A program made the position numbers and the translations under genes. Of a DNA stretch of 64,000 bases, positions 47,056-61,041 are shown in pieces (the stretch's first letter is position 1; every line of letters begins with the position of its first letter). The stretch is taken from positions 2,542,001 through 2,606,000 of the forward strand of contig VZSE01013530.1 in the NCBI GenBank assembly GCA_013398275.1, written 5' to 3'. This DNA comes from Promerops cafer. Lineage: Eukaryota; Chordata; Aves; Passeriformes; Nectariniidae. A model generated the notes under the pieces. That model was not told the DNA's origin. It was given only the letters and a program-made list of their open reading frames with translations, and made no database searches.

Positions 47056-50000
47056 GTGCTCAGAAAAGCAGAGCACAGTCATTCCCCTGCACAGTGGATA
47101 TATTTCAAACACAAGTTTTGAGGACTCCACAGCTCAGGTGATCCTGATGTTCAGCTGTCCTTGGGGATGCATTTCTCCATTTATATTTACCAGTAGCAGA
47201 AATTAGCCCAAGGACACCAGCCTTGACAAAAAGCTGCAAACTAAACTACATAGCACATGCCTTTTTCCACATGTGAAACTCTAATGATTGTTGCAGAAGT
47301 CAAGGACTACATAATTTGGATCAGGTGCTGGCATTTCTGCCTTGCCCAATGCCTGCAAATCCCATCAACTTGTGTTCCTGGGAAAGGCAGAAGTGCCCCC
47401 AGGAGCCTGGGAGGAGTTAATGGGACCTGGTAGCACTGGGTAGGGACAGATAGATTTATGGGGGATTATGTAGGCCAGCAGGCTGCTTGCTTTTTCACCA
47501 TCCCTTCCCACCTGCATCATTAACTGAGAAAGGGTTGCAGACTGGGCCAGCCTGTGCCTTCACCCCAGCCCAGCTTTTCATATTTTGGGGAACAGGTTTA
47601 TTTTGGGCGGGTACCTCACTTGGGTCCAAACACATTCCTCCTGGTGAGATTTAGGATACAGCTCTAGGTATATACAGAAACCTGTCTGTGTGTCAGGACA
47701 GACTAATGGAATCCATTCCAGGGTCCAGGTGTGACAGAAGCACAGCTGCTTCCCCCGCTGTTGCATCAGCTTCCCTGTGGATAACCAGACCTTGCAACCC
47801 TTGCTTCTTCATTCCTTCCTATTTCCACGTGTTCCTGCTGCTGATCAGCACTCAGCACAGCCCCCAGGCACTGTCTTCAACCTATCCCTGCTCTGCAGAA
47901 CACAGCTCCTCATCTCTGATGGTTCCTGAATTGCACTGGCAAAACACTGAATCCTGGATTAGGCTGTCCCAGCAGGAGAGCTGTGTTGTTCCCCCACCCC
48001 TGGGCTTACCCAGTGATGTGCACGTTCTGGTATTTGCATGGAGGTGTATATTCAAGGTATTTTCTAGTCACTCACCATAAATACAGTTCTGAAAGGGAGC
48101 CAAGTTGTTTGCTATAATGACCCACTTCCATTCCTTCCCATCATGTTGCTGGGCAGGGACCTGTTTAAGCTTCTTCGTTTCATGCTGAGCTCTGCTCTTC
48201 TGTGATAAATGCTACTTGCCAAAAGCTTCCTTTCTAGCAGAGTTCAGAATAAAGTTATTAAGTCATATACACTGACACAATCCAGATTTGGGAGAGAAAG
48301 GAGAGCCCTGCTAACGCCAGTGCTTGGGGCAGGGTGCACACCAATACATTTAAATGTTGGGGAGCTAATTTTCTCCCTAAAACAGCATTTAGTGGGGTTC
48401 AGGTTTATATAAGGAATGTGCTGTTCTGCTCCACGTGGGGAGACTGGAGGCCCAAGCTCCACCTTGCTGAGGCTGAGTTCTCTCATTGATTTTAGGAATC
48501 TTTGGGTCTAGATCTCAAAGCCTGTAGAGTTTTAGTAAAACGAGTCTCTTGTATCTGACTCCAGAGACAAATTCCATGCCCTGCCACGTCTCTGTGAGTC
48601 TTTTTATTGACTTTGAAGTAGGTTTTTCCCAAGGGGTACACAGACTAACAAATATTGTGGCTAGAGTCCCTTTCCAAATGAAATCTGACATCAGTGGTTG
48701 AGAAAGAAGAACCTGCGTTATCAGAAATCCCCAAAGACAACTATAATCATCACCACTTTTGTTATTAAAGGGCATACTTTGCCATGGTTTGTTTGGTTTG
48801 TTTTATGAATTAACTTTGTGAATTCATGAGATTAAAAGCTTAAACGGGATCAATGAAGACTGCACAGCATGCATCAAAGTAATTGCAGATTGTTTTTCAA
48901 ACTTCAGAGGACTGCTAGTGTTGAAGAACTGGAGGTTTAGGGCAGTAATTATGAATTTTTCAAACAGAGAGATGAAAGGAAATACATTATCAGCACAAGG
49001 GTGAACCAAACTGTGTGACTAGGACTACTCTTGGGGTGAAGGCACATGGTGTCCTCACTAAGGCAGGAATCTGATCCATGGAGCAGTTTGAGAAAAATTG
49101 TTTGCTGTCTGTGTACAGGATGTTAACTATGTGGAAAAGTAATAAAGTGGCATAAACCTTAGAGAGACACACAGACACTTCCAGCACTGCCCTCCATCCT
49201 TTCCTTTTTACCTCTGAGCAAGACTGTATGGAAAATACATTAGAATCATGAGTTTTGCTCAGCCCCGATTTCAAGATGGCAATATATGATATGATATTCG
49301 CCAGCTTCTGATTAAAATTAGGCTTCTCTGATCCATGAGCATAAAGCTTGTAATATTCTCATCTCCCAAATTCTTGATTTCTAATGTTCACTGTTCCCAT
49401 AAATTATCAACTACAGCCAATAGAAAGCAGCTAATTTCTATCTAGTAAAAATCAGGTAGATTTGTGGATTTGCTACTACATCGTTCAAAGTATTTTAATA
49501 TGCCAAATTTATGGAAATGCTGAATTTAATATTCGCAGAACAATCCACACCTGCTTTTCAGACAGAATTCCTTCCCTCCTCTGCCTGATCCCTTGAGTTT
49601 GGATAATCTCACTCTATTCTGCATGGCTTGCTTTCAACATACCCAAGACATCAGCCTTCTTTGTGCTTAAAACCAGAAGCTGTTTCATACAGTCTGAATT
49701 AGTTCATCTGGAATCTGATTTATCTTGCTTTTCAATGGGAAGGTGGCACTGGGTGCCCCTAGGAATGCAGGGATGCAGAAGGCATGCTTGGTGCTCTAGC
49801 TGCATTCCTGATTCCAGTGAGGGCAGCTGTGTGAGGACATTGGGATGAATTTTCACCAGTCTGGCTGACCCCAGATTTTTTAACATTTTTTAAAAACCTG
49901 AGGGTGAGGCACCACTTCATCCTGAGCAGTGCCTAGAAGAAAGACTGGGATCAAAGCTCCTGTCTGGGGGCTCTTCTGGTTTCCAGCATCTAACCAAAAT

Positions 50001-53000
50001 CCCTTCCCAATTGGTCAAAAACCACTGAAGTGCAGTGTAAGCAGAAATTATGGCTAAAACCATCATGTGCCTTGCATGGCTGCAGCATTCCTGGTCTCAG
50101 TGTCACACTTAGCACAGGGAAAACTGGTGTACCTATGGAGATGTGAAATAGTGAAATATGATGTGTTTTTCTTCTTCGATCCTCAAAATAGGTAACATTG
50201 GTACATTTAGACACAGCCTGTCAATATACTGTCATACCAGTGTGTAACCATTACAGAAACACTTGCAGATTTACTAACTGGTTGGAGTGAATTCATCTAT
50301 TTTGAGCAGAAATTGTCTGTGCACAGTGCAGGGACGGGAAAGAGCCGTGTTTCATCAGCTCGTGTGGTGTCTCGAGGAGGTGACATAGTTGGCAGAAAGG
50401 AGAGGATGTTGCAAGGTTTCACAACTGCAAAGAAAATACTGAGCTGACCTTTTTTGGTTAGATCCTCATCTGGTGTAAATCAGTCAAGATCACCAATGCC
50501 AAAATGTTTCTGGATGCTGTTTCCCAGTTTTCCAGCATCAAAACTGATGTTTATGGAAGCTCCTAGTTGCACATATTAAAGTAATCAAGAGTATTTTCAT
50601 TACTGACTGTGCAAGTGAAATGAAGACAGACATAATGGAAATGTGTTCAAAAAATCATATTGACAAAGAATTTAAATAAAAACAGTTTTTTTCTCCTGTG
50701 TATGGCTGTTGTGCACAGGTCTAACAGATGCCAGTAATACAATGGAAGGATTGTACTGAGGGGGAAAGGAAATGTATTTCCCAATCCCAACTGGAAATTA
50801 TGTCTCTTTTTAATTCCTCCAAGCAACTTAGATTTAAATAATTCTTATTTTTTTTCCCATTGGCCATTTCCCATAGCTGCACATCCCTTGAGTGAGCATC
50901 TCGCCTTTGGGATTAGCTACAGAGAAGCACAATTCTCTTCCTCACATCTAGAGAAATTTTATTGGATTTCCCAAGCTCCTGCTCTGCTTCTTTCTGCTTC
51001 CATTACACAGTCTGGGATATCGCTTGTTGGGGGTTTTTTTGAGAGAAGTAATATTTTCATTTTATTCAAATTCCTGCAGATTTTCATGTTGTCATAAGTT
51101 TCAAGAGTTTCTCCTTCACATTCACAAACCCACTTCTTTCTTCTCAGGACACCAAGCAGCTGCCACGGAGATTCCAAACATTTGATCCTCCCCTTTGTCC
51201 TCCCTCTTTGGTCTCCAGACCTTCTGTCCTGGTGAAGGACTCTCTTCTTTGAAGTGGGCCAGTGCAAACCCTTCCCTCTGTGGTGTAGTAAGGAAAGTAC
51301 CCACTGCAGGGAGGGGGCTGGCTCGGGTGTGGGAGCCCACTGGGGGAGGGGGGCAGGCAGAGTGTAGAGCTGCTGGCTCCCAGGGCCTCCTGGGCTGGGG
51401 GCTCTTCCTTGCTTGGAGCAGAAACTGTCCTCTTGCTCAGCTCCAAACTTGGCAGGATGCTCTGAAAAAAAACATGTACAGGACCAAGAGCTGAGGTGTA
51501 GATGATGGGATGTTGGGAACAGCACTGCCTCTGGGAACACAGCAGTGGAACAGGTCCCACCCAGAGCCAACAATGTCCCACACAGCAGCAGTCTGGGGTC
51601 CACAGGTTGTTTCAAGAGAGAGGGACCTTGCAAGGGCTGCCTCGGGTATCTCGTTCTTGCAGATAGTTCTGCTCCTGCATTGTGTTTTCAGAGCACAAGT
51701 CATCATTTTGTTCCTAAGGGGCTAATTTTGAGTCACAGTTTGATGTGAGGTGGGCCTGCCTCTCTTATTCCCTTCCTACCCCTTTTAGAAACATTCAGGG
51801 TGAGTTCCCCTGAACCTAATTTGCAGGTATTTAACCCAATTTAACCATATATGTAACCTGTATGAAGGGTTGGCCAAGAAGCTCTTCAGATGTCCCGCAG
51901 TGTGGAAAATATCCTGTGGGGTGGCTGAATAACTCACTTTCTTCTCCTGCTTGGTGTTAGCCTTGCCTTCACTGGAGCTTTTTTCTCTCTCTGGGCAGAT
52001 GTGAGATGCTGGGCAGACACAGATGTGGGATGTTCTGTAGTAGGGCAGGTACTCAAGGTCCAGCAGCTGGGAATCTGGGCCAGGCTGCTCATTGCAAAGC
52101 AGGAGGCTGGGACTCAAGTCTTCAGGACTGTCTCTGATGTTTTCCAAGCCTCCTGGGCAGGATGACAGGGCTGTGGTGTTGCTCTGTCTCCACATCCTGA
52201 AATGAATGATGGAACATGATAAAATTGTGCCATCAATGGGCAAGGGCCACAAGCAAAGTCAGTCCCCAGAGTTGGTCTGTCTTGCTCTACACCCAGGCCA
52301 CGGCACCTCGGCCACTGCTGAGAGACAACCAGGCCAGTGAGAGACTGAGGATTGTAAGGATTTCACACTGTCTTTCATGTAAGGATTTCACATTGTCTTT
52401 CAGCTCTTTCTTCTTGAGTCTTGAAATGTTTTCTCATGAAGGGTTCTCGATTAAATACAAAGTTAGTTCCTATACTCTCAAGCAGTCTTTAGTAGTTCAC
52501 ACAGGAAAAATATGGGATTTGGTGTTTTCTCCTTGTTGATTGACAACAGCAATAACAAAGCTCAAAAAACAACCTCCAGTCTCACTACCTGATTTTTCAC
52601 AGGCTACTGTTCAGCACTGTATGAAACCATAGCAGAGAGAGTGTTTTTACCTCGTTTGAGGTTAAACTTACATCAGATTTCATGAGCTGCCTTGGAAGAT
52701 TCCAAGCCAAAGAAAAGAACTCCCACAGCTTTGGGCTATTTAGGGTGATTTATGGTCTCCTGAAAAACTTTGTAGATCAGCAGTGATTATGAGCATTCTG
52801 GAAATGGAAGAACATTGAAATTTGGGTAAAGCCTGAAAAAAAAATTGCAGAATCCTCCTCTTCTCCAGATATATTCTTTTTGAGTTTTCTGTACAACCAA
52901 AATGGGCATATGTAATTCAGGTCTTTAAAAGAGTTTGAAGTTTCAAATCAATTCTTCTTCTATCTCTGTCTTTATTTGAAAATCTAATTTAACAGATCGT

Positions 53001-53818
53001 TGCTATATAAGGCACTATTTTACTGGGAAAAGAAAGGTCATCTTGCTGTTACAGGTAAACACACACAGATATTTTTGAACTAGAAAATTTGTCCTCTTCT
53101 TAGCTATTTGCTACTCTGGTGCTGTTATTTCCCCATCCACACTGACTTTCTCCTGCTTTTTTCTTACCTAAAGCCCTGTCTCCAAGGGGTTTTGCACTTC
53201 AGGATACCTTACAAATATCTCATTTGAGCGGGCCTGAACCTTCCCACTGGGCAACGTAACTGCCAGCCACCTGCTCACCAGGGTGAGACAAAGGATATTT
53301 TATAGCTACCACGTACTCAGGAAGAATCCAGGAAGGGGACAGCCAGCAGGGAGAGAGTCATCACCCTGAATCTCTGGCTGCCATGGTGATGGGGTTCCAG
53401 GGGGACATCACAGAGGGACAGCACCCCACCCACCCCAGCTCCCTGCTGGCCGAGCTGTCCCTCCCCTCCTCCCCAGTACAGTCCTGTGGGCACCCTGGCT
53501 TTACTGGGATGTTTGCAGATGGCCTGGCTACTTTCTAAAGAAGCATCAGTTGCTTTTATCTCTGCCAGTGAGGTAATGAGCTCCTGAGACAAGCCCTGGT
53601 AAGCCAGACATCACCTTCCTTCCCCTCCTTCTTCTCTGGTGTAGGAGAGAATGTTTGATGGGCTTCCAACCATGTGACCAGCAGACAAAGTGACACATTC
53701 AGAAGGATAAATTTTAATAGAAATAGCTTCAGATTAATGAGGGTTGGTTTTTTTTTCATTTTCATGCTAATTATTGCAGAGACAGTGATAAGTAACATTC
53801 CATTTTATTGCAACATAA
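47056..53818. other. Intergenic, no gene seen
   Basis: No exon recognised over 6.8 kb. The 224-codon minus frame at 50959-51633 overlaps a 145-codon frame in another phase and is Pro/Ser/Leu-rich without a domain. About 48.8-50.9 kb is AT-rich single-copy sequence. A 25-bp tandem duplication lies at 52353-52402. Confidence 0.4.
52353..52402. repeat. 25-bp tandem duplication
   Basis: Two adjacent copies of a unit beginning 'tgtaaggatttcaca' and ending 'tgtctttca', with one C/T difference. Confidence 0.95.
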
Positions 53819-54134
53819 TCACAGAACCACAGAGTGGTTTTGGTTGGAAGGAACCTTAAATCTCATTTCATTCCAACCCCCTGCCATGGGCAGGGGCACC
53901 TTCCACTAGCCCAGGTCACTCCAAGCCCCATCCAAACTGTCCATGAACACTCCCAGGGGTGGGGCAGCCACAGCTTCTCTGGGCAACCTGTGCCAGGGCC
54001 TCACCATCATCTGAGTAAAGAACTTCCTAACTTCTAACCTAAATCTCTCCATTTTTAGTTAAAAACCTTTCCCCCTTGTCCTATCACTACTGGCCTGTGC
54101 ACAAAGCTGCTCTCCCAGTATCTGCCCTTGTAAT
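53819..54134 (-). mobile_element. CR1 LINE 3' fragment
   Basis: Antisense CR1, well preserved: 'tcacagaaccacagagtgg', 'tttggttggaaggaacctta', 'ccccctgccatgggcagggg', 'caccttccactagcccaggt', 'ctctgggcaacctgtgccag' and 'cccccttgtcctatcactac'. Confidence 0.96.
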
Positions 54135-55346
54135 AACTCATCTCTGGTTTATAAACATAGAAGAAATCATGAAAATGCCTCAACTGTGCCTTTTAAGGTA
54201 TTTCTAAGTCATGTATTTCCATACTTTAAAAAAAGAATTTCTGCTGTAAATAAAAAGAGACAGACTTGATGATATTTCACACTGAAATAGTTATCACGTA
54301 TTTTCTTCCATTTAAACTTAAAATACATTTTGCTACATTAGAGATGGTTTTTTTCTTATTACTGCATCAACATGTATTTCAGAGTTTAGCTGGCAAGTGT
54401 AATAGTGGAGCAACTTCTCTGAAAATACATTAAACTGCTCATAAATAGCTGGGTAATGGAGAAATTCTGAATAAGATTCATTTCTGCATAGTATTTGATC
54501 TATTTACTGAAATTCCAAAGCTCTAAAGCACAGGAATGATTTTGAATGGACTATTATTATTCATCCTATATATTATCCTGGTTGCTGCCTGCAGTAAAAA
54601 GTGGTTTATTATAATGTGATTTCTCAGCTGCAACAGTCTGATATACCAGCAGCTAATGAAGTGTTCAGGCACCCAAAACCCCACCATCATTGAAATTCAT
54701 TACCACAAAGGTTCTGCCAGAACTAATTGCTGTCAAGGCTGCTTATGCACGTCTTAGTTTCATTTCACAGAATGACAGAGCTAATGCTGGTACAACCCAA
54801 CAGGAGCAAACCCCTCCAGCCTGCAGCACACCCCAGCACAGTGCTGGAGTTAACTCCAGTGAGTTAACACTCTGGCAGGGCCAAGAGCAGTCTGAGGATT
54901 TGAATGGGCTTTTTCCCCTTGAAATTGAAATATGGAATTTGTGCACAGGGAAATAGTGACTGAATATGGGAGGGACTCAGGGAAAAAGTGGGGAGGTCTC
55001 TGCTGCCTCCCTCCAGTGCACCCTGAATCACTGGGCCTTGGGCAGGGCACAGGCTTTGGGACAGAGAACGACTCAAAGACTCAGACATGGGATTTGGAGA
55101 TGAGTGGTCAGGGGTGAGCACCAGCCCATGGCTGCTGTGGTGTTCCAGGCCCTCCTGCACCCCTGGGTGCTGAGCTCCCTCCTCCAGCTCCCACTGCCCT
55201 TGCAGCCTCCCCTGCCAAGGGCACAGATCTTCCTGTGCCCCCAGATTTGTACCCACAGGCTGACATCCACACACGTCCTGAGCTGCAAAGGCTCTTCTGA
55301 AAAATGAGTGCATCTTTAAAGATTCTTTCATGGCAAAAAGCAATAG
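54135..55346. other. Intergenic, partly AT-rich single-copy
   Basis: About 54.15-54.75 kb is AT-rich with no repeat signature. The 219-codon minus frame at 54864-55523 starts inside the next CR1 copy and is not a gene. Confidence 0.45.
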
Positions 55347-55661
55347 AATTTTTGAATCATTAAGATTGGAAAAGACCTTCAAGATCATAAAGTCCAACCT
55401 TTGACTGAACAACCACAAAACCATACTGTGAGTGCCACATTTACTCAATTTTTTAGCACTTCCAGGGATGATGATGACTCCATTTCCCTGGGCAGCCTCT
55501 TCAATGTTTAACTGCTCTTTCACTGAGCAAATTTTTCATAATATCCAATGTGAACCTCCCCTGGCCTGAGGCCATTTCCCCTTGTCTTATCTGTAGTTCC
55601 CTGAGAGAAGAGGCAACCCTCACCTTGCCACAACCTCCCTTCAGGTATCTGTAGAGAGCAA
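55347..55661 (-). mobile_element. CR1 LINE 3' fragment
   Basis: Antisense CR1: 'ttttgaatcattaagattgg', 'aaaagaccttcaagatcata', 'aagtccaacctttgactgaa', 'cttccagggatgatgatgac' and 'ccatttccccttgtcttat'. This wording belongs to a third recognisable CR1 variant in the window. Confidence 0.95.
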
Positions 55662-57611
55662 TAAATGCAATTTTCAGGAAAGGAAAGGAGAGGAAGTTTT
55701 GAGCTCAGCAGAAATTTCTGAACCCTGAGACTGCCTGAACAGATTTGTTGAACAACTCCATTTACATGCTATTTGCACATTCCTGTTTCAAAAGTCAGCC
55801 TACGCGGATTGCTCCTGATACGCCTTGCCAAAATACTTGGGAGTGATCCAAGGGAATGGTCTTGACTGCTGCAGGTGGGTTGTGGACCCTTGGGAGGTGC
55901 TGGAGGTGTCAGGGAGCTCCCTAATTACAGCTTATTACAGCATGGAGGGGAAGGATGTTCTCATCACGGTGAGTTTTGGTGCTTTAACAGGACACCTTTC
56001 CAAACACCTCCTGACATGGGCAAGGTGAGCAGCGATGGGAGGTCTCCATCTCAACCTCCTGCTGTTACATTTTGCTGCTGAGATCAGTGGGAGCAAAGCT
56101 GCCCTTTCCTGGAGCCTTTCAGTGTTTTCTGCAATGATTTCCCTGTGACTTCAGACCTCTGTGACTTGGCCAGTTTGTTTCAACAAAGACAATTTTTATT
56201 ATCTCAGTGAAAAGTCTGGACGTGCTCGTATGTTGTACTTGCTACATACACATTTTCAAGCATTAGTCATGCCATAACATCTGCTTTTTATTGGTAATTA
56301 CACTATCCCCATTTTAATAAGAGGTAATTCTTAAATTTCTCATAAAATATACATGACTCCAGGGAAAGAAGGTGAAAGGTTTTGCAAGCCTCTCACAGCC
56401 ACAGACTAAAATGAGTCAAAATAAATCCTTCCTGAGCAGAACTTGTCCAGCCACTCACAACAGCACAACCAGGGATGCCTGTGTGACTCGCCATCCCCCT
56501 TTCTGCTAATTGTTCATGCTCTGCAGAACAGACCTGCAAAGTCTGTGCACCACAGCCCTGCTGGGGGCTGTTAATGTGCTCAAAAATGAGGACCTGGTCC
56601 TAAAATGGCATGTATGTGGATACCTCCTGGTGTAACTGGACTGGAATTAGCATGAAGGGGGTTCTGCGAGATCAGGTCTGAACTGCAGAACAGTAAAAGT
56701 TTATGGGTTGTTTCCAAGTGTTTTAGACACTTTAGAATTACAAATAGGTGTCCGGATTAATGGACCATATCTTGTTTGCATTCACATTTATGGTAGACTT
56801 GGTATAATAGTGTACCTGAAAAATGAGTAATGTCTGAAGTAGAAGACCAATATCCAGATAAAGAATCATAAAAAGGAAAATTTTAGGGCTCCATTAAAAG
56901 CTTCCAGTTTCTCATTTCCCACTTTTCCATGTAGGCAAGTGCTGCTGTGTTGCTTTGGCCTGTGAGAGCTGTGCTCTGCAATTCCACAGCCTGTTTCCAG
57001 GGATTTTCCTAGGGATTCTGGACAAGGAGGGCAGTGACAAATGACACTTATGCAAGGTCATCCCTAAATCTTTGAAAAGCAGGGACCTTTTTCAGTGGCT
57101 CCTGCCATTCACTGAATGCCAGCAGCCAAGCCCATATGGAGCATTGTGTGCTGAGCTCATTGTCGATGCAAATGCACACAACTAGTTTTGATTAAGAACA
57201 AAATGAAGAATTGACTCAATCTGCGTTTTCTTTGTTTGAAACGCTTCAAGCCTCTCATTATCATCAGGGTTTCTTTCAGTGCAGGAAATCAGAATTTCCA
57301 TAAAATAATGCTGAAAGGCACAGGGTGAAGTCAAAGAACATTTACGTTCCTAACGAATGGAAGGATAAACATGCAAAACAGATTTGGGGACACTCAACTA
57401 AACATTTGGGGGCATGTTATGGCATGTGGATTGTTTAAATTATTCAATATATATTAAGCAGCCACAGACACAAATGGTAAAAGGACAAAGCAGGGGGTTT
57501 GAGAGAGGCCTTTTCCCTTTGCACAGTAACTCACAGCTATCCAGAGTGTGATTATTGCATTCAGCAGCCAAGGAGAGTTTGCATGGTAGAGTGCCCAAAT
57601 TGCAATGTTTC
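55662..57611. other. Intergenic, no gene seen
   Basis: Single-copy sequence, AT-rich around 56.2-56.4 and 56.7-57.4 kb. No exon or RNA gene recognised. Confidence 0.45.
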
Positions 57612-57682
57612 CATTTGGGGGTTGGATTAGATGACCTCTAAAGGTCCCTTCCAACTCAAACTATTCTATGATTCTATGATTT
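57612..57682 (+). mobile_element. CR1 LINE extreme 3' end
   Basis: Only the last ~70 nt remain: 'ttggggg', 'ttggattagatgacctctaa', 'aggtcccttccaactcaaac' and 'tattctatgattctatgatt', the classic CR1 octamer tail. Confidence 0.94.
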
Positions 57683-60600
57683 ATGGGAACAAGGAGCTCC
57701 TTCCAATGTGAGGAAGGTTCCATGGCAGCATTTGTAGCCTTGGGGTCACTGAGGTGGGATCAAAAAGACTTTGTGTAACCTCAGGGCTGTGTTTGGAAAG
57801 GCTGATGCTTGGAGGCATGTGCTGGCCACTGAGCACAGCCAGCATGCAGGTGGTCCAGCACCACTTCCCATCCTCAGGATGTGCTGGATGGTTGGAAAAT
57901 CCTTGTGCCAAGGGAAACTGGAAAGTGGCAATCACATTCCTCTCTCTTTCAACATCCGGATGGATCTGGCCAGAGAGAGCCTTCATTTTTTATGGCATTT
58001 AATCATAGCCAGGGCTGGCAGTGCTCCTTGCAAATCTGGGTGTTTGGTACTTCCAGTGCAAGACCTGGATATCCCGTGTAGATACTGCAGGGCAATTTTT
58101 CTGGGAAGAGGGAAATTAAGGGAAGGACATTTTACTGAGGAATATATTAAAGAGCTATCTTGCAAAGACAAGCTCTCCAAAATGAGAAAATGGGGGAAGT
58201 GAAGGTGCATTTTCCCTATTTCTCTGCATGCCTCATCATGAAAATATCAAGAACAAAAACAGCTCCTGATTCCTTGTGTTGCCTGCCTGCCTCCCCCGGG
58301 TGGCATGCAGAGGTCAGGTTCCTTCCTGACTGGCTGGAGAGAAGGAGAGTTGTGTTCCAGGCACATCTTTGCAGAGAACAAACTACCTGTGAGCAGGTGA
58401 GGGGCTGGCAGGTGGGTGGCCACTGCTTTACTCTGGTCCCAGGGGACATTACTGGGAAAGAAATTGTCCTTGAGACACTTAAAAATATGGCTGTCATTTC
58501 CAGAAATATCTGATTAAAAAAAAAAAAAGAGTCTTTAAATCTATTAAAGCCTAAAAGTAATACATATGAGGGAGATTAACCATCCATCTGTCTTTTGACA
58601 AAGTCGGTGACTCCTATGTGCTGTCTTAACAGCAAATATTCCCAGTGTAATGTTTGCTTGCAACTGGAACCCCCCAGCTGAATCATTGTGCTTAACAACA
58701 CAAAATACCCCTTTCCTTTGGTTTGATGACTCAAACAACAGCTCCCAGCTTCTGGTGTTGTGTACTCAGAAGAGGTCAGAGAGAGTGGGATAATCCTAGA
58801 GACAGGAGATTATTCCCCACAGGAATACTCCCCACCATTTAGGAGCTGGGGGTATGGTGTTGGGGGACCCCGAAGGCAGATTTCAGGGTGAGTTTGGGAA
58901 AATTCGGATTGAAAAAAATAATGAAAATTAAAATATATTTTCTTTTAGCTGGTGCACCTCAATGAAATATTGCTTTATCTGTGCAGGACAACCTCAAATA
59001 CGGGAAAAAAATACAGCTGGCAACATCTGGGAACCAGAAGAAGCCTAAAGCAGAAAGCAGAGAGGGAGGATGTGTCAGAGATTGACACCATTAGGTTTTC
59101 TTAAAGCAAATCTATCTCTACCATCACAGTGGTAGGTGGAAGGGGAAAGAAAACTCATTGTGTGTTTAAAAAACAGGTCATCTTCAAGAAATGTCACAGA
59201 AACCTTGAGTAGACATGAGCAAACAGCCTCGGGGGAGTAATTTGTCTTTGCTGTCAAGAGGAAAATTAAGACTCCGGGGGACACAGAGGCTGGGTTTGAT
59301 GGATGCTTGAAGCAGAAGGCAAGGGGGCCATCATTCCTGTCCACCAGGAAAACAGGTTCTTCCCCTGAGAAAAGGGACTGTATCAAGTGTACACCTGTGG
59401 GGAGGAGAGAGGGAATGAGAAGATAAATGGTGGAAAGTCCCTGAAATCTCATTTGGTATTGCAGCAATAACCTCACTCATGAGCTGGGGGGGGCTGTGCT
59501 GCCTGACACTCCTGTGGGCAGAGGGGGTTGGTGGTGACAGCAGCACTGCCCTCCCCAGTGCCCATGCTGGGCCTTTCAGGGGACTGGTCCCAGTACTGGG
59601 GGTTTTAGTGACCCATCCAGTTCATGTGCTGAGCTCCACACCATGGCACAAACCGAATTGCCCAGAGTGGAGATGGTTGGGAGATCTGATCCTAATGACA
59701 AACCTTACGTAGATATACCTGGGTACAGCACCTGCCTGTTAGGAGGACATGCCTGTGATGGATGATGCTCTGCAGCTCTGCAGCCCCCAAAACACACTGT
59801 GGAGACCCAGCCCTGAGAAGGAAAAGAAAATGAAATTTCTGTTTTAATCAATGTCCAAGAAAACAGTACCTCTTATATATCCTTGGAGCTCTTCTAGATC
59901 AATTATCTTGTCCCCTACCATGCACATATTCAGGGAGGATAACTGCTGATTAATAGCCTGGAGCCATTTTAGTTGATCCCTGGTCAGCTGTGCAATACGT
60001 AGCTCTACTCAAAACCAAAATTTGACTTCTATAAGCAACCTATTTCCATCAGTGAATTTCCACCATGTTGAATCATGCCACTGGTTTTACTAGGGTTTTA
60101 TCTGTTTTCTAATCAGATTTATTTCAGCCATAAAACAGAATCTGGTGATTAATGTTCAACAGATCTCATCTGAGTAATCTGTGCTCTTGGGTTATTAAAA
60201 CAAAGAAATAAGGAAAAAATATTCTGATAATATTTCGATATTGTTACCTGTCAGTGCTGGAAAAAAAGCTGCAGACATGCTCCAAGTCTTGAGATCATCT
60301 TAAATAACATTAAAAGTTTTCAATTTTTTAATTAAGTTAGTTTCCTTGTTAAGTTACTTTTTCAGGTCAGGCACTGAGGAGGTACTGAAGTCTTTAAAGG
60401 TACTTTTCCCTCAGTTCTCACATAATCATGGACTGCAGGAGGGGGAAGCACCATGAATAATGAGACATCCTACTAAGCTGCACAGTTTGGCAAGCACAGA
60501 GGTCTCTAAAGAGACCCAAGGTGTTTATAGACATTTCAACGATGTTAGATCTTAAGGGCTACGCTTTAAATTCTCAGCATCTGCAGCTGTTTCCGAGCAA

Positions 60601-60949
60601 GTAGAGAAGAAAAGGTACCAGTGACACAGAGGGAGGACTGGAAAAAATTGTCTAGCCCTGAACAGCAGTCCCTGATCATGGCAATCACCTCCATCAGTTA
60701 GTCCCTGGGAAGGGACAAGCTCCTGCTTAGCAGCACACCTCCTCATTATAGTGTCCTCTTAGAAACATTAAACTTCCACTGCACCCTGTGATATCCAGCC
60801 CTAGAAGGGGAGTAAGAAAGGAAATTTCTCTTTGGGTTACCAGCTCCATTACCACCTCCATGCACATATGGTAGTGACCAGTGGTTCATCCTTGATGGTT
60901 CTGTTCACTATTCAATTTATTTTGGGAATATATTATTCACTGAGCAAGC
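57683..60949. other. Intergenic, no gene seen
   Basis: The overlapping 82- and 143-codon frames at 57.75-58.2 kb are matched by equally long opposite-strand frames and have no domains. About 59.85-60.4 kb is AT-rich single-copy sequence. Confidence 0.4.
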
Positions 60950-61041
60950 TGGCCCAGTGGAAGCTGGCCTATGGCAGGGAGTTAGACCAAGTTGAACTTT
61001 AAACTTCCTTCCAACCCAAACCCTTCTGGGATTCTGTGATT
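60950..61041 (+). mobile_element. CR1 LINE 3' end
   Basis: Sense CR1 tail: 'ggcctatggcagggagttag', 'accaagttgaactttaaact', 'tccttccaacccaaaccctt' and 'ctgggattctgtgattt'. Confidence 0.88.

Noticed and set aside
50959..51633. 224-codon minus-strand open frame
   Set aside because: No domain, Pro/Ser/Leu-rich, overlapped by a 145-codon frame in another phase. No splice or promoter context. Typical of GC-rich non-coding DNA.
51785..52252. 155-codon minus-strand frame
   Set aside because: No domain or gene context; chance frame.
54864..55523. 219-codon minus-strand open frame
   Set aside because: Its first half is the antisense reading of a CR1 LINE fragment, and the rest has no protein-like features.
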